Positions 18,573 to 29,150 of a stretch of DNA of 57,748 nt are shown here, piece by piece. Under the pieces are notes generated by a model. The model saw only the letters and a program-made list of their open reading frames with translations. It ran no database searches and was not told the origin of the DNA. This DNA is from Colwellia piezophila ATCC BAA-637 (lineage in GTDB: Bacteria; Pseudomonadota; Gammaproteobacteria; Enterobacterales; Alteromonadaceae). The position numbers and the translations under genes were made by a program. The stretch's first letter is position 1. The number at the start of each line of letters is the position of its first letter. The stretch lies in the NCBI RefSeq assembly GCF_000378625.1, contig NZ_KB905161.1, forward strand, positions 1 to 57,748, written 5' to 3'.

Positions 18573-19603
18573 TACTTCAAATATTGTTTGAATTTTACCG
18601 TAAATCGCTCATCAAAGCCATTTTCAGTTTTAGCAATAAATAATGCCGCCACATTATTTTCCACAGCAAAAGCCATGCCTTTTTCCATGCCCATTACCAT
18701 TAACGAGGTTGATAAACCATCAGCCGTCATGGATGAGGCATGAATGACAGTTACCGAGACTAAATTATGGGTAATGGGTTTGCCGGTATCTGGATCAATA
18801 ATATGTGAAAAACGTACGCCGTCAGCTTCAAAATAATTTCGGTAATCACCTGAGGTTGCTACAGCATTATCTTTAGGGATGATGACTTGATGAATTTCTC
18901 GCTCTTCACCACTAGAATCGAGAATTGGCTTTTCTATTGCGATAGCCCATAACTCGCCGGTATGCTTAAAGCCTCTTAAGCGCATTTCTCCGCCTATTTC
19001 TACTAAATAGTTAGTAAATCCATGACTTTCAATTAACTCAGCAACAACATCAACGCCATAGCCTTTGGCAATCGTAGATAAATCTATATACAAGTCAGGG
19101 ATATTTTTAGATAGTTTGTTGCCCTCTAATGTTAAGTTCTCCAAACCGACACGCTTATGAGTCGTTGCAATTACCTCATCACTAGGTGCAGTTTCAGGAC
19201 GTTGCTCAGGACCAAAACCCCAAAGGTTAACTAATGGACCAATACTGACATCAAGCTTGCCCTCACTTAAGTTCCATAAGCGAATTGACTCTTTCATCAC
19301 TCGAGCTAAACCGACACTAATTTCAATCGCATCTGTTGAGCGACTTTTATTAAAACGAGATAATTCAGAGTTAGAAATATAGGTCGACATTTCTTGGTTA
19401 ACTTGCTTTAGCGCTGCATCAATTTTTTGCGGTAATTTCAGCGCTTGCAACTGCTCTTGTGTTGCCACTATTTTAATATTATACGTAGTGCCCATGGTAC
19501 GACCTTGCAGTAATACTTCAATTGCATTTGAAGGATTACTCGGGAAACAAGCCGATAGGCTTAACACTAAAACAGTTAATAACAGTAGTTTAAGTTTATT
19601 CAT
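18572..19603 (-). CDS. apbE: FAD:protein FMN transferase ApbE
   Basis: The 343-residue product has a lipoprotein signal (LSLSACFPS, Cys19) and the ApbE hallmarks GRTMGTTYNIK near the N-terminus, the LSTIAKGYGVD segment, VEIGGEMRLRG, and TSGDYRNYF...SHIIDPDTGKP. It transfers FMN from FAD to a threonine hydroxyl in SGAT-type sites, here most likely in NqrB and NqrC. It lies between the nqr operon and nqrM. A terminator-like hairpin at 19695-19722 lies upstream, so it may have its own promoter. Its stop codon touches a repeat element. Confidence 0.95.
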   Translation of the reverse strand: MNKLKLLLLTVLVLSLSACFPSNPSNAIEVLLQGRTMGTTYNIKIVATQEQLQALKLPQKIDAALKQVNQEMSTYISNSELSRFNKSRSTDAIEISVGLARVMKESIRLWNLSEGKLDVSIGPLVNLWGFGPEQRPETAPSDEVIATTHKRVGLENLTLEGNKLSKNIPDLYIDLSTIAKGYGVDVVAELIESHGFTNYLVEIGGEMRLRGFKHTGELWAIAIEKPILDSSGEEREIHQVIIPKDNAVATSGDYRNYFEADGVRFSHIIDPDTGKPITHNLVSVTVIHASSMTADGLSTSLMVMGMEKGMAFAVENNVAALFIAKTENGFDERFTVKFKQYLK

Positions 19604-19694
19604 AAGGGTTCCAAATTATTATTTATATCGCTATATTCTTAGCTGAAAAATATAGCGATATAAATAACCTATTTACTGTAATCAGTTCTTAAAA

Positions 19695-19722
19695 TAATAA
19701 AGACGACCGAAGTCGTCTTTAT
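19695..19722. terminator. Bidirectional terminator after the nqr operon
   Basis: AATAAAGACGAC and GTCGTCTTTATT pair around CGAA, with A/T-rich flanks. It lies between nqrF (ends 19866) and apbE (starts 19603) on the minus strand. Confidence 0.8.
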
Positions 19723-19755
19723 TCTAAATGTTCATTCGATAATTAATTGTTTAAC

Positions 19756-19858
19756 TTTTAACGCTGAATATTGCCTTTAGTTCGAGAAGGCTGCGCGGAG
19801 TTGACGGTAGTCAATGAGCACAGCCGACGACAAAATTAAGGCGATAGGCAAGTTAAAA
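19756..19858. repeat. Imperfect palindromic intergenic element next to nqrF
   Basis: A 103-bp segment starts TTTTAAC and ends GTTAAAA, with further pairing inside (TTGCCTTTAGTTCG against GACAAAATTAAGGCGATAGGCAA; AGGCTG against CAGCC). Its middle (GCGGAGTTGACGGTAGTCAA) is more GC-rich than its surroundings. It sits 7 bases from the nqrF stop. It resembles a dispersed extragenic palindrome, but no second copy is present in this window. Confidence 0.5.
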
Positions 19859-19865
19859 TAAACGA

Positions 19866-21089
19866 TTAGCCGCCGAAGTCATCTAGCATGATATTTTCGT
19901 CTTCTACGCCTAAATCTTTAAGCATACCGATAACAGCAGCATTCATCATTGGAGGACCACACATGTAGTACTCACAATCTTCTGGCGCTTCATGATCTTT
20001 CAGGTAATTTTCAAAAAGTACATTATGAATAAAACCAGTCATGCCATCCCAGTTATCACCTGGTTGCGGATCAGACAAGGCAACATGCCAGACAAAGTTG
20101 TCATTTTCAGCCGCTAGGCCGTTATAATCATCTTCATAGAACATTTCACGTTTAGAGCGTGCACCATACCAGAAACTTATTTTACGCTTAGACTTAAGGC
20201 GCTTAAGTTGGTCAAAGATATGAGAACGCATCGGCGCCATACCAGCACCACCACCAATAAAGACCATTTCATTATCAGTTTCTTTAGCGAAGAACTCACC
20301 AAAAGGACCTGAAATAGTGACTTTATCACCAGCTTTAAGGCTGAAGATGTACGAAGACATTTTACCCGCTGGTAAATGTAAGCGTCCAGGAGGCGGCGTA
20401 GCAATACGCACGTTCAGCATAATAATGCCTTCTTCTTCTGGGTAACTTGCCATTGAATAAGCACGTAAAGTTTCTTCATCAACTTTTGATTCAACATCAA
20501 AGAAGCCAAAGTGTTGCCAATCGCCTCGGTACTGTTCATCAATGTCAAAATCTTTATATTTAACATGATGGGCTGGGGCTTCAATTTGAATGTAACCACC
20601 TGCTTTAAACGGTACTGATTCGCCATCAGGAATTTTTAATATTAATTCTTTGATGAAGGTTGCTTGGTTATCATTAGAGATAACTTCACATTCCCACTTT
20701 TGCACGCCGAAGATTTCATCTTCAACTTCAATAACCATGTCTTGCTTAACCGCAACTTGACAGGCTAAACGACAGCCAGTTTTGGCTTGGCGTTTAGTAA
20801 TATGGCCTTCTTCGGTTGGTAATATATCACCACCACCTGAATGCACGTCAACACGACATTGACCACAAGTGCCACCGCCGCCACATGCTGAAGGAATAAA
20901 AATTCCTTGGTCAGCTAATGCGCCTAATAATTTACCACCAGCAGCCGTTGTTACAGACTTAGATGGGTCGCCATTTATACTTATTACAACGTCACCTGAA
21001 GAAACCAACTTTGATTTAGCGAATAAAATCACTACAACCAAAGCTAATACTATCGCGGTAAACATTGATATGCCGAGAATAATTTCCAT
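19866..21089 (-). CDS. nqrF: Na+-NQR subunit F (NADH dehydrogenase, 2Fe-2S/FAD)
   Basis: The 407-residue product has an N-terminal membrane helix, a plant-type [2Fe-2S] domain with Cys69, Cys75, Cys78 and Cys110 ([12 protein letters not shown], then LAC), an FAD-binding domain (RAYSMASYP) and an NADH-binding domain ([13 protein letters not shown], then YYMCGPPMM). It takes electrons from NADH and passes them into the complex. It is the last gene of nqrABCDEF, 118 bases after nqrE, and is followed by a palindromic element and a terminator. Confidence 0.97.
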   Translation of the reverse strand: MEIILGISMFTAIVLALVVVILFAKSKLVSSGDVVISINGDPSKSVTTAAGGKLLGALADQGIFIPSACGGGGTCGQCRVDVHSGGGDILPTEEGHITKRQAKTGCRLACQVAVKQDMVIEVEDEIFGVQKWECEVISNDNQATFIKELILKIPDGESVPFKAGGYIQIEAPAHHVKYKDFDIDEQYRGDWQHFGFFDVESKVDEETLRAYSMASYPEEEGIIMLNVRIATPPPGRLHLPAGKMSSYIFSLKAGDKVTISGPFGEFFAKETDNEMVFIGGGAGMAPMRSHIFDQLKRLKSKRKISFWYGARSKREMFYEDDYNGLAAENDNFVWHVALSDPQPGDNWDGMTGFIHNVLFENYLKDHEAPEDCEYYMCGPPMMNAAVIGMLKDLGVEDENIMLDDFGG

Positions 21090-21207
21090 CGACTTTTCCT
21101 TTAATTTTTTTAAAACCTCTAACCTAATTATTAACGAGTAACAAAATTAGGTTGCGTAGTATCGCTGCCAACATAGTAATGGCAGCCATAATGCGTGAGA
21201 TAAACCG

Positions 21208-21831
21208 TTACAGGGAAATACCACCGAAAGACAAGAAGCCAAAGGCCATTAATCCAGCAGTAATAAACGTAATACCTAAACCTTTTAATCCGTCTGGCAC
21301 ATCAGAGTATTTCATCTTTTCACGCAAACCAGCCATTAATACGATTGCTAACATCCAACCTACACCTGAGCCAATGCCGTAAACAACACTTTCGCCAAAG
21401 GTAAGGTTTTTCGCAACCATAAAGGATACCGCACCAAAAATGGCACAGTTAACAGTAATTAAAGGTAGGAATATGCCAAGTGCCTGATACAAAGCAGGGA
21501 AATATTTATCTAAAATCATTTCCAAAATTTGTACTAAGGCAGCAATTACCCCGATAAATGTGATAAATGACAGGAAGCTAAGGTCAATTGATTCTTTCGG
21601 ATCCGTAATGCCCATTAGGCTATCAAGTGCTCCAGGCGCTAAAATAGCTTGGTAGATAACTTGGTTAGCAGGAACTGCTAAACCTAAGACCACTACCACT
21701 GCAACACCTAAGCCAATGGCTGTACTTACTTTCTTAGACACTGCTAAGAATGTACACATACCTAAGAAGAAACTTAGCGCCATATTCTCAATGAAGATGG
21801 TTTTAATAAAAATACTTAAATAATGTTCCAT
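21208..21831 (-). CDS. nqrE: Na+-NQR subunit E
   Basis: The 207-residue membrane protein has six predicted helices and the NqrE opening [20 protein letters not shown]. The [19 protein letters not shown] segment supplies one conserved Cys, and [16 protein letters not shown] supplies the other, for the membrane Fe centre shared with NqrD. It is homologous to RnfA, but the order within nqrABCDEF settles the identity. Only four bases separate it from nqrD. Confidence 0.97.
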   Translation of the reverse strand: MEHYLSIFIKTIFIENMALSFFLGMCTFLAVSKKVSTAIGLGVAVVVVLGLAVPANQVIYQAILAPGALDSLMGITDPKESIDLSFLSFITFIGVIAALVQILEMILDKYFPALYQALGIFLPLITVNCAIFGAVSFMVAKNLTFGESVVYGIGSGVGWMLAIVLMAGLREKMKYSDVPDGLKGLGITFITAGLMAFGFLSFGGISL

Positions 21832-21835
21832 AGGT

Positions 21836-22459
21836 TTAATCCTTCTCTACTTGTTCAGGTTTCCACTGGCGAATTGCCCAGATGATTAAACCAATAATGA
21901 AGAATGAACTAAATGGTAAAACCAATAAGCCGTTACCTTGATACCAGCCACCGTTTTGCGTTAACTTAAATATCTCAACACCGAACAGAGTACCAAAACC
22001 GAATAATTCACGGAAAAAAGCAACAACCATTAATACTGCGCCGTAACCTAAACCATTACCTATACCGTCTAAGAAACTCACACCTGGCTTTTCTTTCATT
22101 GCAAAAGCTTCAGCACGACCCATAACAATACAGTTAGTGATGATCAGACCAATAAATACTGATAACTCTTTCGATAATTGATACGAGAAAGCTTTCAAAA
22201 CTTGGTCAACCACGATTACTAGTGAGGCAATAATTGCCATTTGCACAATAATCCGCACACTTGATGGTATTTGCTTACGAATAATCGAAATAAACAAGTT
22301 AGAGAAAGCCGTAACTAACATTACCGCCAATGACATTACTAGCGCATTTTCCATTGAACTAGTAACAGCAAGCGCAGAACAAACCCCTAATACTTGTAAA
22401 GCAATTGGGTTGTTATCGACAACAGGTCCAAAGAGGACTTTTTTAGTATCTGAAGACAT
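21836..22459 (-). CDS. nqrD: Na+-NQR subunit D
   Basis: The 207-residue membrane protein has about six helices. It holds the conserved [17 protein letters not shown] near the N-terminus and [18 protein letters not shown] in the middle, each with a Cys that ligates the intramembrane Fe centre with NqrE. Its ATG overlaps the nqrC stop by one base (TAATG). RnfE is the paralogue, and operon context makes this NqrD. Confidence 0.97.
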   Translation of the reverse strand: MSSDTKKVLFGPVVDNNPIALQVLGVCSALAVTSSMENALVMSLAVMLVTAFSNLFISIIRKQIPSSVRIIVQMAIIASLVIVVDQVLKAFSYQLSKELSVFIGLIITNCIVMGRAEAFAMKEKPGVSFLDGIGNGLGYGAVLMVVAFFRELFGFGTLFGVEIFKLTQNGGWYQGNGLLVLPFSSFFIIGLIIWAIRQWKPEQVEKD

Positions 22460-23271
22460 TAATCAAGCCCTCCATCTTTAAATTTGCTGATGAAAGGACC
22501 ATAGCCCTCATCACCTAACCAAAAGTGTAAAGTATGCTCAACGCCATTACTGGTTAATGTCGCACCAGATAGAGCATCAACACCGTGAATGTCACCTTTT
22601 TTAGCGCCACCTTTAACGATTTTAATGGCGATATCACCTTGCTCGTTAAACATTTTTTTACCTGGCCATAAGGCTTTCCATCTCGGGTTAAGCACTTCAG
22701 CGCCTAATCCAGGGGTTTCCTTAAGTTCAGAGTAAACTACGCTGCTAACGGTATTTAAATCAGCTTCTAAGCCAACAAAACCATACATTAAATCCCATAA
22801 GCCCATGCCTAAGATAGGTAAGACAATAGTATTTAATTGACCTTGTTCGTTTTTAACTAAGTAAACAACCGCGCTATTAGCACGACGGTTAATACCCGCC
22901 ATATCATTTTTAGGTTTTATGCTTTGAGTCACATCACGTGCAGCACTACGTTCATCAAAAGCATTAACATCACCCTCAATAATTGCCCCTGAATCAAGGT
23001 CAATCATTTTAGCAACAACATATTTTTCGTAAGTACTTACGATACTTTTATCTTCGCTACCAGCAACTTTTATGTTTTCCGGTTTTAAAGCGACAGCTAA
23101 TAAATTAGAGGCTTCAAGAATTTTAGTTTGTTTGTCGAGCAATTTGTTAGCCGTTTGTAATGGTTTCAAGCCCACTGCCGCCACTGATACCAGAGCAGCA
23201 CATACTAAACAAATAATTAAAACAAAGATCAGCGTTCCGGCAACCGTTTCCGTTTTTTTAGTATTAGACAT
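22459..23271 (-). CDS. nqrC: Na+-NQR subunit C (covalent FMN)
   Basis: ATG 23271 ([13 protein letters not shown]) is the natural start. The upstream TTG at 23280 lies inside nqrB. The 270-residue protein has one N-terminal membrane helix and a periplasmic FMN-binding domain in which the FMN-carrying Thr is in [13 protein letters not shown] (about residue 238), the ApbE target motif. The start overlaps the end of nqrB by 8 bases, pointing to translational coupling. Confidence 0.96.
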   Translation of the reverse strand: MSNTKKTETVAGTLIFVLIICLVCAALVSVAAVGLKPLQTANKLLDKQTKILEASNLLAVALKPENIKVAGSEDKSIVSTYEKYVVAKMIDLDSGAIIEGDVNAFDERSAARDVTQSIKPKNDMAGINRRANSAVVYLVKNEQGQLNTIVLPILGMGLWDLMYGFVGLEADLNTVSSVVYSELKETPGLGAEVLNPRWKALWPGKKMFNEQGDIAIKIVKGGAKKGDIHGVDALSGATLTSNGVEHTLHFWLGDEGYGPFISKFKDGGLD

Positions 23272-24475
23272 TGCGTGCAAGCCTCCGTTTGATATTGCCT
23301 TGTACTACAAAGTAGTCAAACAATGGTGCGAACAAGTTAGCGAATAAAATAGCTAACATCATACCTTCTGGGAATGCCGGGTTAACAACACGAACCAATA
23401 CCACCATCACGCCAACTAAAGCGCCAAACCAGTATTTACCTGTATTGGTAAACGAAGCAGACACTGGGTCGGTTGCCATAAACATCATACCAAAAGCAAA
23501 ACCACCAATAACTAAGTGCCAATGCCAAGGCATAGCAAACATAGCATTAGTCTCACTACCAATAACATTGAATAACAACGAGGTAAGTACCATACCGCCA
23601 AACACACCTAAGACGATGCGCCATGAAGCAATGCCTTTATATAGGATGTAAGCACCACCTAATAAAATAGCAAATGTTGATACTTCACCGACAGAGCCTG
23701 GAATAAAGCCCCAGAAAGCATTCCACCAATCTGCATTCATGGTGTAATCAACCATGCCCGCCGTACCAGCATTAAATGCACTTAACATAGTAGCGCCTGA
23801 GAAGCCGTCAACAGCAACCCAAACTGCATCACCTGATATTTGAGCAGGATAAGCAAAGAACAAGAATGCACGACCGGCTAAGGCAGGGTTTAAGAAGTTT
23901 TTACCTGTACCACCAAAGATTTCTTTAGCGATAACGATACCAAAAGTAATACCAATGGCTACTTGCCATAATGGAATACTCGCTGGCAAGATAAGGGCGA
24001 ATAAAATAGAAGAAACGAAGAAACCTTCATTGACTTCATGTTTACGCACTGCAGCAAAAAGAACTTCCCAGAAACCACCTACAGCAAACGTTACCGCGTA
24101 GATAGGTAGAAAGAAACAAGCACCATAAAGCATCATGCTAAACGTATCAGAACTGGCCGTTAGTGTACCACCAAGCAAGGTAAATAAATCAACCTGCCAA
24201 GATTGTGGTAAAGCATAACCTGCCGCTAATGCGTCAACAGCTTGATAACCAATGTTATACATACCAAAGAACATAGCAGGGAAAACCGCAAGCCATACTG
24301 TGATCATGATACGTTTTAAGTCGATGCTGTCACGAAGATGCGTTTTACCTTTGTTCACATAACCTGGTGTGAACAAACCGGTAGCTACAGCTTCATAAAG
24401 TGCAAACCATTTCTCATGTTTGCCGCCTTTTTCAAAATGCGGTTCAATGTCTTCAATAAACTTTTTCAAGCCCAT
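23264..24475 (-). CDS. nqrB: Na+-NQR subunit B (covalent FMN, Na+ path)
   Basis: The start is ATG 24475 ([14 protein letters not shown]), two bases after the nqrA stop. The frame extends further upstream, but only within nqrA. The 403-residue protein has about ten membrane helices, FMN attached at about Thr229 in [12 protein letters not shown], the [14 protein letters not shown] helix, and the [10 protein letters not shown] segment. NqrB binds ubiquinone and riboflavin and forms the sodium channel of the complex. Confidence 0.96.
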   Translation of the reverse strand: MGLKKFIEDIEPHFEKGGKHEKWFALYEAVATGLFTPGYVNKGKTHLRDSIDLKRIMITVWLAVFPAMFFGMYNIGYQAVDALAAGYALPQSWQVDLFTLLGGTLTASSDTFSMMLYGACFFLPIYAVTFAVGGFWEVLFAAVRKHEVNEGFFVSSILFALILPASIPLWQVAIGITFGIVIAKEIFGGTGKNFLNPALAGRAFLFFAYPAQISGDAVWVAVDGFSGATMLSAFNAGTAGMVDYTMNADWWNAFWGFIPGSVGEVSTFAILLGGAYILYKGIASWRIVLGVFGGMVLTSLLFNVIGSETNAMFAMPWHWHLVIGGFAFGMMFMATDPVSASFTNTGKYWFGALVGVMVVLVRVVNPAFPEGMMLAILFANLFAPLFDYFVVQGNIKRRLARNV

Positions 24476-24477
24476 GA

Positions 24478-25815
24478 CTAACCTTCCTTTTCGATTGTGG
24501 TTAGGCAATCACGAAGAATTACACCGTAATCTGTTTTGCCTGGACAAACAAATGTACACAGTGCTAAATCTTCTTCGTCTAGCTCTAAGGCACCTAATTG
24601 TTGCGCGCCATCGGTATCACCAGAGCAAATATCGCGTAAAAACAAGGTAGGTAAAATATCTAATGGCATAACACGTTCAAAGTTACCAATAGGTACCATG
24701 GCACGTGAACTACCGTTAGTGGTAGTGGTCATGTTAAATAACTTACTCGGGAAGAAATGCGATAAATAAGCGCGTGTTACTGAGAATTTATTAGAGCCTG
24801 GGTACATATAACCAATAAACTCTTTTTCTCGACCTTCAAGAATTAAAGATATTTGTACGTTATAACGACCTAAGTAACCGTGAACAGCTGTTGCCGTTGA
24901 ACCCATTAATAATGAGCCCGAAACAACACGCAACTCACCATCAATAGTTTCACCTGCTGATAATTCAGCAGTGCTAGCACCTAGAACCGTACGTACTAAA
25001 CGTGGGTTAGTAGCAGCTGGGCCGGCAAGTGAAATAACACGGTTATTGTCAAGTTCACCGGTGGTAAATAACTTGGCAACGGCGATAACGTCTTGATAAC
25101 CAACGTGCCAAACAAATCTGTCGGCGCTTGCTGATTTCAAGAAGTGAATATGCGTACCTACAAGACCTGCAGGGTGCTTACCAGCAAACTCAGTTACTGT
25201 TGCATTGTCATCTACTGGGATATTTGCCCCAGGAGCCTTGCTAACAAAAACTTCACCGTCAGTTAAGCGAGATAAAATAGTTAAACCATTTTTAAATGCT
25301 TCACTTTGTTCATTAATGATGACTTCTGGATTTGCAGCTAGTGGATTGGTATCCATGGCGCTAACAAAAATCGCAGCAGGTGCACTATCAATCGCAGGTA
25401 CTTTGCTGAATGGGCGAGTTCTAAATGCTGTCCATAAACCTGAATCAACTAGGTTCTTAACAACGTCTTCGCGTGCTAGAGAAGCAAATTCAGTTGCTGG
25501 ATAAGCGGTAAACGTTTCTTGATCAGAGCCATCTATATCGATAACAACTGATTGTAAAACACGTTTTTCACCACGGTTAATTTCTTTAACAACACCGGCA
25601 GCTTGAGCTGTGAATTTAACGCCAGGATTTTTTTTATCTTCAAAAATCGCTTGACCTTTTTTAACGCGATCACCCACTTTAACAAACATGGTTGGACGCA
25701 TACCCACAAACTCTTCACCGAGTGTTGCAACGGTTTTGATGGACGGACCATCATGGATTACCTGCTCGGGAATGCCTTTTACAGGAACATCCAAGCCTTT
25801 TTTTATTGTAATCAT
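24478..25815 (-). CDS. nqrA: Na+-NQR subunit A
   Basis: ATG 25815 gives [18 protein letters not shown], the standard NqrA N-terminus, and a 445-residue protein. GTG 25827 is an in-frame alternative. NqrA is a soluble cytoplasmic subunit that contacts NqrB and contributes to quinone binding. Recognisable segments include [16 protein letters not shown], the biotinyl-lipoyl-like barrel, and the C-terminal [19 protein letters not shown]. It is the first gene of the six-gene operon. Confidence 0.97.
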   Translation of the reverse strand: MITIKKGLDVPVKGIPEQVIHDGPSIKTVATLGEEFVGMRPTMFVKVGDRVKKGQAIFEDKKNPGVKFTAQAAGVVKEINRGEKRVLQSVVIDIDGSDQETFTAYPATEFASLAREDVVKNLVDSGLWTAFRTRPFSKVPAIDSAPAAIFVSAMDTNPLAANPEVIINEQSEAFKNGLTILSRLTDGEVFVSKAPGANIPVDDNATVTEFAGKHPAGLVGTHIHFLKSASADRFVWHVGYQDVIAVAKLFTTGELDNNRVISLAGPAATNPRLVRTVLGASTAELSAGETIDGELRVVSGSLLMGSTATAVHGYLGRYNVQISLILEGREKEFIGYMYPGSNKFSVTRAYLSHFFPSKLFNMTTTTNGSSRAMVPIGNFERVMPLDILPTLFLRDICSGDTDGAQQLGALELDEEDLALCTFVCPGKTDYGVILRDCLTTIEKEG

Positions 25816-26361
25816 AAACACTTGCACTACTTTTGATGGGAGTATAAAAATCAGTTCGTTAGTTTATCTAATGAATATCGCAGTTTTCAAACCATACAGA
25901 ATGGAATAAACACCTAAATATCAATTAGATAAAATTAAAGTCACCAATTTCAGTGTATTTCAGTGAAGAATTAATTTTAGCGTTGCCACTAAAGAAAAAT
26001 ACCCACTGGCTCTAAGTTAAAATTTTCTGGCGCGATAGTACCATAAAATGGCCTTTTTATTCTACGGGCATTCAACATTTTTCATTACAATTTAGTCTAT
26101 TAATATGCTTTTTGCCTAGCTTTAGCAGATAATTTAACCTAGCTATTAACATTAAAGGGTATTTATCGCTTTGAAAGCTAACAAAGCCTACTTGTGGCAT
26201 CTATTGGGACTTTTATTTTGTCCAAGTAAAACAGCGCTTAAATTGGGGTTTTTGTGGGGATACTAGGTAGGAAATTAGAGTAGATTATGCCTGCTTTAAG
26301 CCGGCATAATCTACTGATGAGCCATATAAACATTAATTACGGTATTAGTACTTACGTCGCG
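25816..26361. other. Intergenic region upstream of the nqr operon
   Basis: About 545 bases lie between nqrA and the next minus-strand gene. They should contain the nqr promoter, and they also contain the end of the ABC permease transcript and the long hairpin at 26279-26315. I found no coding frame or RNA gene that I can support. Confidence 0.4.
26279..26315. repeat. Perfect 13-bp inverted repeat, hairpin
   Basis: AGTAGATTATGCC and GGCATAATCTACT are perfect complements around an 11-base loop that itself contains GGC/GCC complementarity. There is no T run on either side, so it is not a typical intrinsic terminator. It lies just beyond the end of the minus-strand ABC permease (26362) and could stabilise that transcript's 3' end. 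Confidence 0.55.
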
Positions 26362-27720
26362 TTAAGAGGATTTTTTTAAATAACGGTAACTATTAATACT
26401 GATCATCAACACGCTTACCGCTAGCAGAGCTTGAAATACGCCATTAAAAACTAGCGGTGTCATATTGCTAGATGCCATATGGGTAGCAAAAATAATAGTA
26501 CCGATAAATGCTATGAGCATTATCCACACCACAATATTACTGTGATCTTTTTCTGCTCTCCAAGCCATTAACATTATTGATATTGTGAGCAGACAAAAGA
26601 CCAATAAAATCGATATTAAATTAATATAAACTTTAAAATTCATATGGCCGAAAACCTTAGCGGTCACAGCCAACAATACCGCTATAAAGCCGTACAATAG
26701 CACTTGATTAGAGATGACATAAGCTAGTAAAGCCCGTGAAAAAACCTTTTCAGAGCTAAAGCGGGGCAATATGGCAAGCCGTGCTAAGTAGCTTTTCTTA
26801 TTTTGAACAATTTGAAATAACGTTATGCTTCCTGTACCTATTATCATTACGGGAATAAGGGTCACCAAGGGGGTAAAAAATTGGCGATAGCTTTCATCGA
26901 TTACTAGCCCTAAAATACAAATAAGTGCTATTCCTACAGACCACAAAATATAAGCATTTAAGCCAAATGAGTTGACACTTTGACAACTTATCGCTATTAA
27001 CTGTCGATTTGATAGTGCTGTTGCCTTACCCTGCTTATTAATCAATTTCCGGTAATAATCAAAATTACTGTTTGCCCACCACTGAGATACTTTTGTTCTT
27101 TCATTAAAAGGAATACTCTCTTGTACTGCGAGTGTTTGTCCCATACTGACATTCATCATCGCTAAAATTTTACTAACATGGTGTTGGTTACCGCGGTAAT
27201 TAACCAATTTATTCAATAATAAATATCCCCAACCACCAATCAAAGGCAATAACCATGCTAAAGCGTAAAAAAGTTTACCTTTATTAAAGGGGATATCAAA
27301 TAGCGCTAGCAGTAATGGTATTAATATAAAGAGCCAAATAAAAATCTGATATTTGGGCTGATAAATCATCGCAACAAAAACGAATGTCGCCAACATTGAT
27401 ATTGAAATAAATGCCAACCATGTCACGACATCCGGTAAGATTAGTAACGTCGGTAATAAGCTGATAATAAATAGTACTTGTAGGTTCTGCTTTAATTTAT
27501 GTGAAAAATCAGGCAACAGAATAGACATTTTACTGTGCGTTAATAGCGGTAATCGAGTTGCTACCATGAGATAAAACAAGAAGTTACTAAAAGTAATTAA
27601 AGTGAATAGTATGTCTTCTCGAGTATCATCATTCATGGTAAGGCGGAACACTAGGGCTAGGCTCCATAATAAGACGATGAATACTTTCGCTAACCAACCG
27701 TGTAATAAAATAGCAGTCAT
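26362..27720 (-). CDS. ABC transporter membrane protein of a YtrABC-like system
   Basis: The 452-residue protein is almost entirely hydrophobic, with roughly twelve membrane helices and a short soluble stretch around residues 185-235. I do not recognise a specific family signature. Its ATG overlaps the stop of the ATPase gene by one base (TAATG), and the order GntR regulator, ATPase, membrane protein matches the ytr-type operons of Gram-positive and some marine bacteria. It is probably the permease for that ATPase. The substrate is unknown, with cell-envelope stress compounds the usual guess for this group. Confidence 0.7.
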   Translation of the reverse strand: MTAILLHGWLAKVFIVLLWSLALVFRLTMNDDTREDILFTLITFSNFLFYLMVATRLPLLTHSKMSILLPDFSHKLKQNLQVLFIISLLPTLLILPDVVTWLAFISISMLATFVFVAMIYQPKYQIFIWLFILIPLLLALFDIPFNKGKLFYALAWLLPLIGGWGYLLLNKLVNYRGNQHHVSKILAMMNVSMGQTLAVQESIPFNERTKVSQWWANSNFDYYRKLINKQGKATALSNRQLIAISCQSVNSFGLNAYILWSVGIALICILGLVIDESYRQFFTPLVTLIPVMIIGTGSITLFQIVQNKKSYLARLAILPRFSSEKVFSRALLAYVISNQVLLYGFIAVLLAVTAKVFGHMNFKVYINLISILLVFCLLTISIMLMAWRAEKDHSNIVVWIMLIAFIGTIIFATHMASSNMTPLVFNGVFQALLAVSVLMISINSYRYLKKSS

Positions 27721-28586
27721 TATGCTGTTAACTCCAAGAAAATATCTTCCAGACCCATCGGGTTAATGGTTACTTCTACTGCTTGATTTTGCATCTGTGT
27801 TAACCATGCTTTATCAAGTTTAGAGACAATGCCATATTGTCCTTTTGCGAATTTACTGCCACGAAGCAAGTTAGGTATGGTTATATTTTGCTCTTCCTTA
27901 CAATGCACGGTTAATTGCACAACATTTTCTTTGGTAGCATCTAGGTCATTGAAGTAACAAATCTGGCCTTTATCTAAAATAGCGACTTTATTGGCAATAC
28001 GTTCAAGATCTGAAGTAATATGGGTTGAAAATATCACCGTGATATCCTCATCACTGACTAAAGTTAAAATTTCTTTTAGGAAATCTCTTCGCCCAGCAGG
28101 GTCTAAGGCTGCGGCTGGCTCATCAAAAATCAATAACTTCGGCATTGGCGCCAGTGCTAAAATAATAAGCACACGCTGAACTTGGCCTGGTGATAATTCT
28201 GCCATTTTCTTAGTTATGTCAATTTCCCATCTGCCAATGAGATCTGTTACCTTTTCGTCTGACCAAGTAGGATAAAACTGCTTTCTAAAATTGATTAGAT
28301 CCCTGACAGACAACCAAGATATTTCATCATTTTCTTGTGGCACGTAACCAATAAGGGCTTTGCTCTGCGTTGTTAGTTGCTTATGCGGCTCTCCAAAAAT
28401 AGTGATTGTGCCACTGTCCACTTCATTCATATTTAATAAGCTTTTTAATAACGTTGATTTACCCGCGCCATTCTTCCCTAACAAACCGACTACATCTCCT
28501 TGCTGTATTTTCCAGTTAACGCCAGTTAAAACTTGTTGTTTTTTATATGATTTCGTTAAGTTTTCAATATTAATAATAGTGGTCAT
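27720..28586 (-). CDS. ABC transporter ATP-binding protein, YtrB-like
   Basis: The 288-residue ATPase has Walker A GLLGKNGAGKSTLL, the Q-loop region GYVPQENDEISW, the ABC signature LSPGQVQRVLI (Ser-Pro instead of the usual Ser-Gly), Walker B LLIFDEPAAALDP and the switch His in STHITSDLERI. The C-terminal extension of about 80 residues is like YtrB/EcfA-type ATPases with a regulatory tail. It lies between the GntR gene and the permease, with which it overlaps by one base. Confidence 0.88.
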   Translation of the reverse strand: MTTIINIENLTKSYKKQQVLTGVNWKIQQGDVVGLLGKNGAGKSTLLKSLLNMNEVDSGTITIFGEPHKQLTTQSKALIGYVPQENDEISWLSVRDLINFRKQFYPTWSDEKVTDLIGRWEIDITKKMAELSPGQVQRVLIILALAPMPKLLIFDEPAAALDPAGRRDFLKEILTLVSDEDITVIFSTHITSDLERIANKVAILDKGQICYFNDLDATKENVVQLTVHCKEEQNITIPNLLRGSKFAKGQYGIVSKLDKAWLTQMQNQAVEVTINPMGLEDIFLELTA

Positions 28587-28624
28587 ACCCTATTCCTTGG
28601 TTGCGTTAGTGCTCAGTTATTTAA

Positions 28625-28990
28625 CTACTTTCGATTAATTATTTGGATAATTTCTTGCTGACTTATGCCCATATGGTGAGCTTGAGACAGTAACTCACCA
28701 ATCATGACCTCTATTATGCTTAACTTATCTTGTTGTAAAGTCTCCTCGTCACGCTGATTAACAATCATGCCTTTCCCACGAAGTCGCGTTAAATAACCGC
28801 GTTCCTCTAATAAACCATAGGCCTTAGAGACCGTCATGGGGTTAACATCTAAGTCACTAGCCACTTGTCTAACTGAAGGTAATTGTTGTCCGACGGGAAA
28901 ATAGCCATTGAGCACCATTCGCTCCACTTGGCTATATAGTTGTTTGTAAATAGGGATGCCTGAACTGGCAGAGATAATAAATTGTTCCAT
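28625..28990 (-). CDS. GntR-family regulator, YtrA subfamily
   Basis: Starting at ATG 28990 (MEQFIISASSGIPIYKQLY) the product has 121 residues. It has a winged helix-turn-helix with LPSVRQVASDLDVNPMTVSKAYGLLEERGYL and the RGKGMIVN wing, then only about 45 C-terminal residues, the short dimerisation tail that defines the YtrA subfamily. The TTG at 29005 is an unlikely start. It probably represses its own ABC operon through the palindrome at 29011-29034, 21 bases upstream of the start, and is released by a cell-envelope signal. The inducer is unknown. Confidence 0.9.
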   Translation of the reverse strand: MEQFIISASSGIPIYKQLYSQVERMVLNGYFPVGQQLPSVRQVASDLDVNPMTVSKAYGLLEERGYLTRLRGKGMIVNQRDEETLQQDKLSIIEVMIGELLSQAHHMGISQQEIIQIINRK

Positions 28991-29010
28991 GAGATAGCAG
29001 CTCAAATTCT

Positions 29011-29034
29011 AGTGTATCAATACAATAATACACT
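29011..29034. promoter_or_regulatory. Candidate YtrA-type operator
   Basis: AGTGTAT and ATACACT form a 7-bp inverted repeat with a 10-bp AT spacer, immediately upstream of the GntR gene. YtrA-subfamily regulators bind GTGTA-N(12-14)-TACAC-like sites at their own promoters, which is the layout seen here. Confidence 0.6.
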
Positions 29035-29150
29035 GATACGATATTTTCAATGCTTTTATTTATTATGAATAGTTAAAATGGCATTACCGTTGTTATAAAC
29101 GCATAAAAACACAACTAAATATCAATTAAAGCCAAGAGGATAATTGCACA

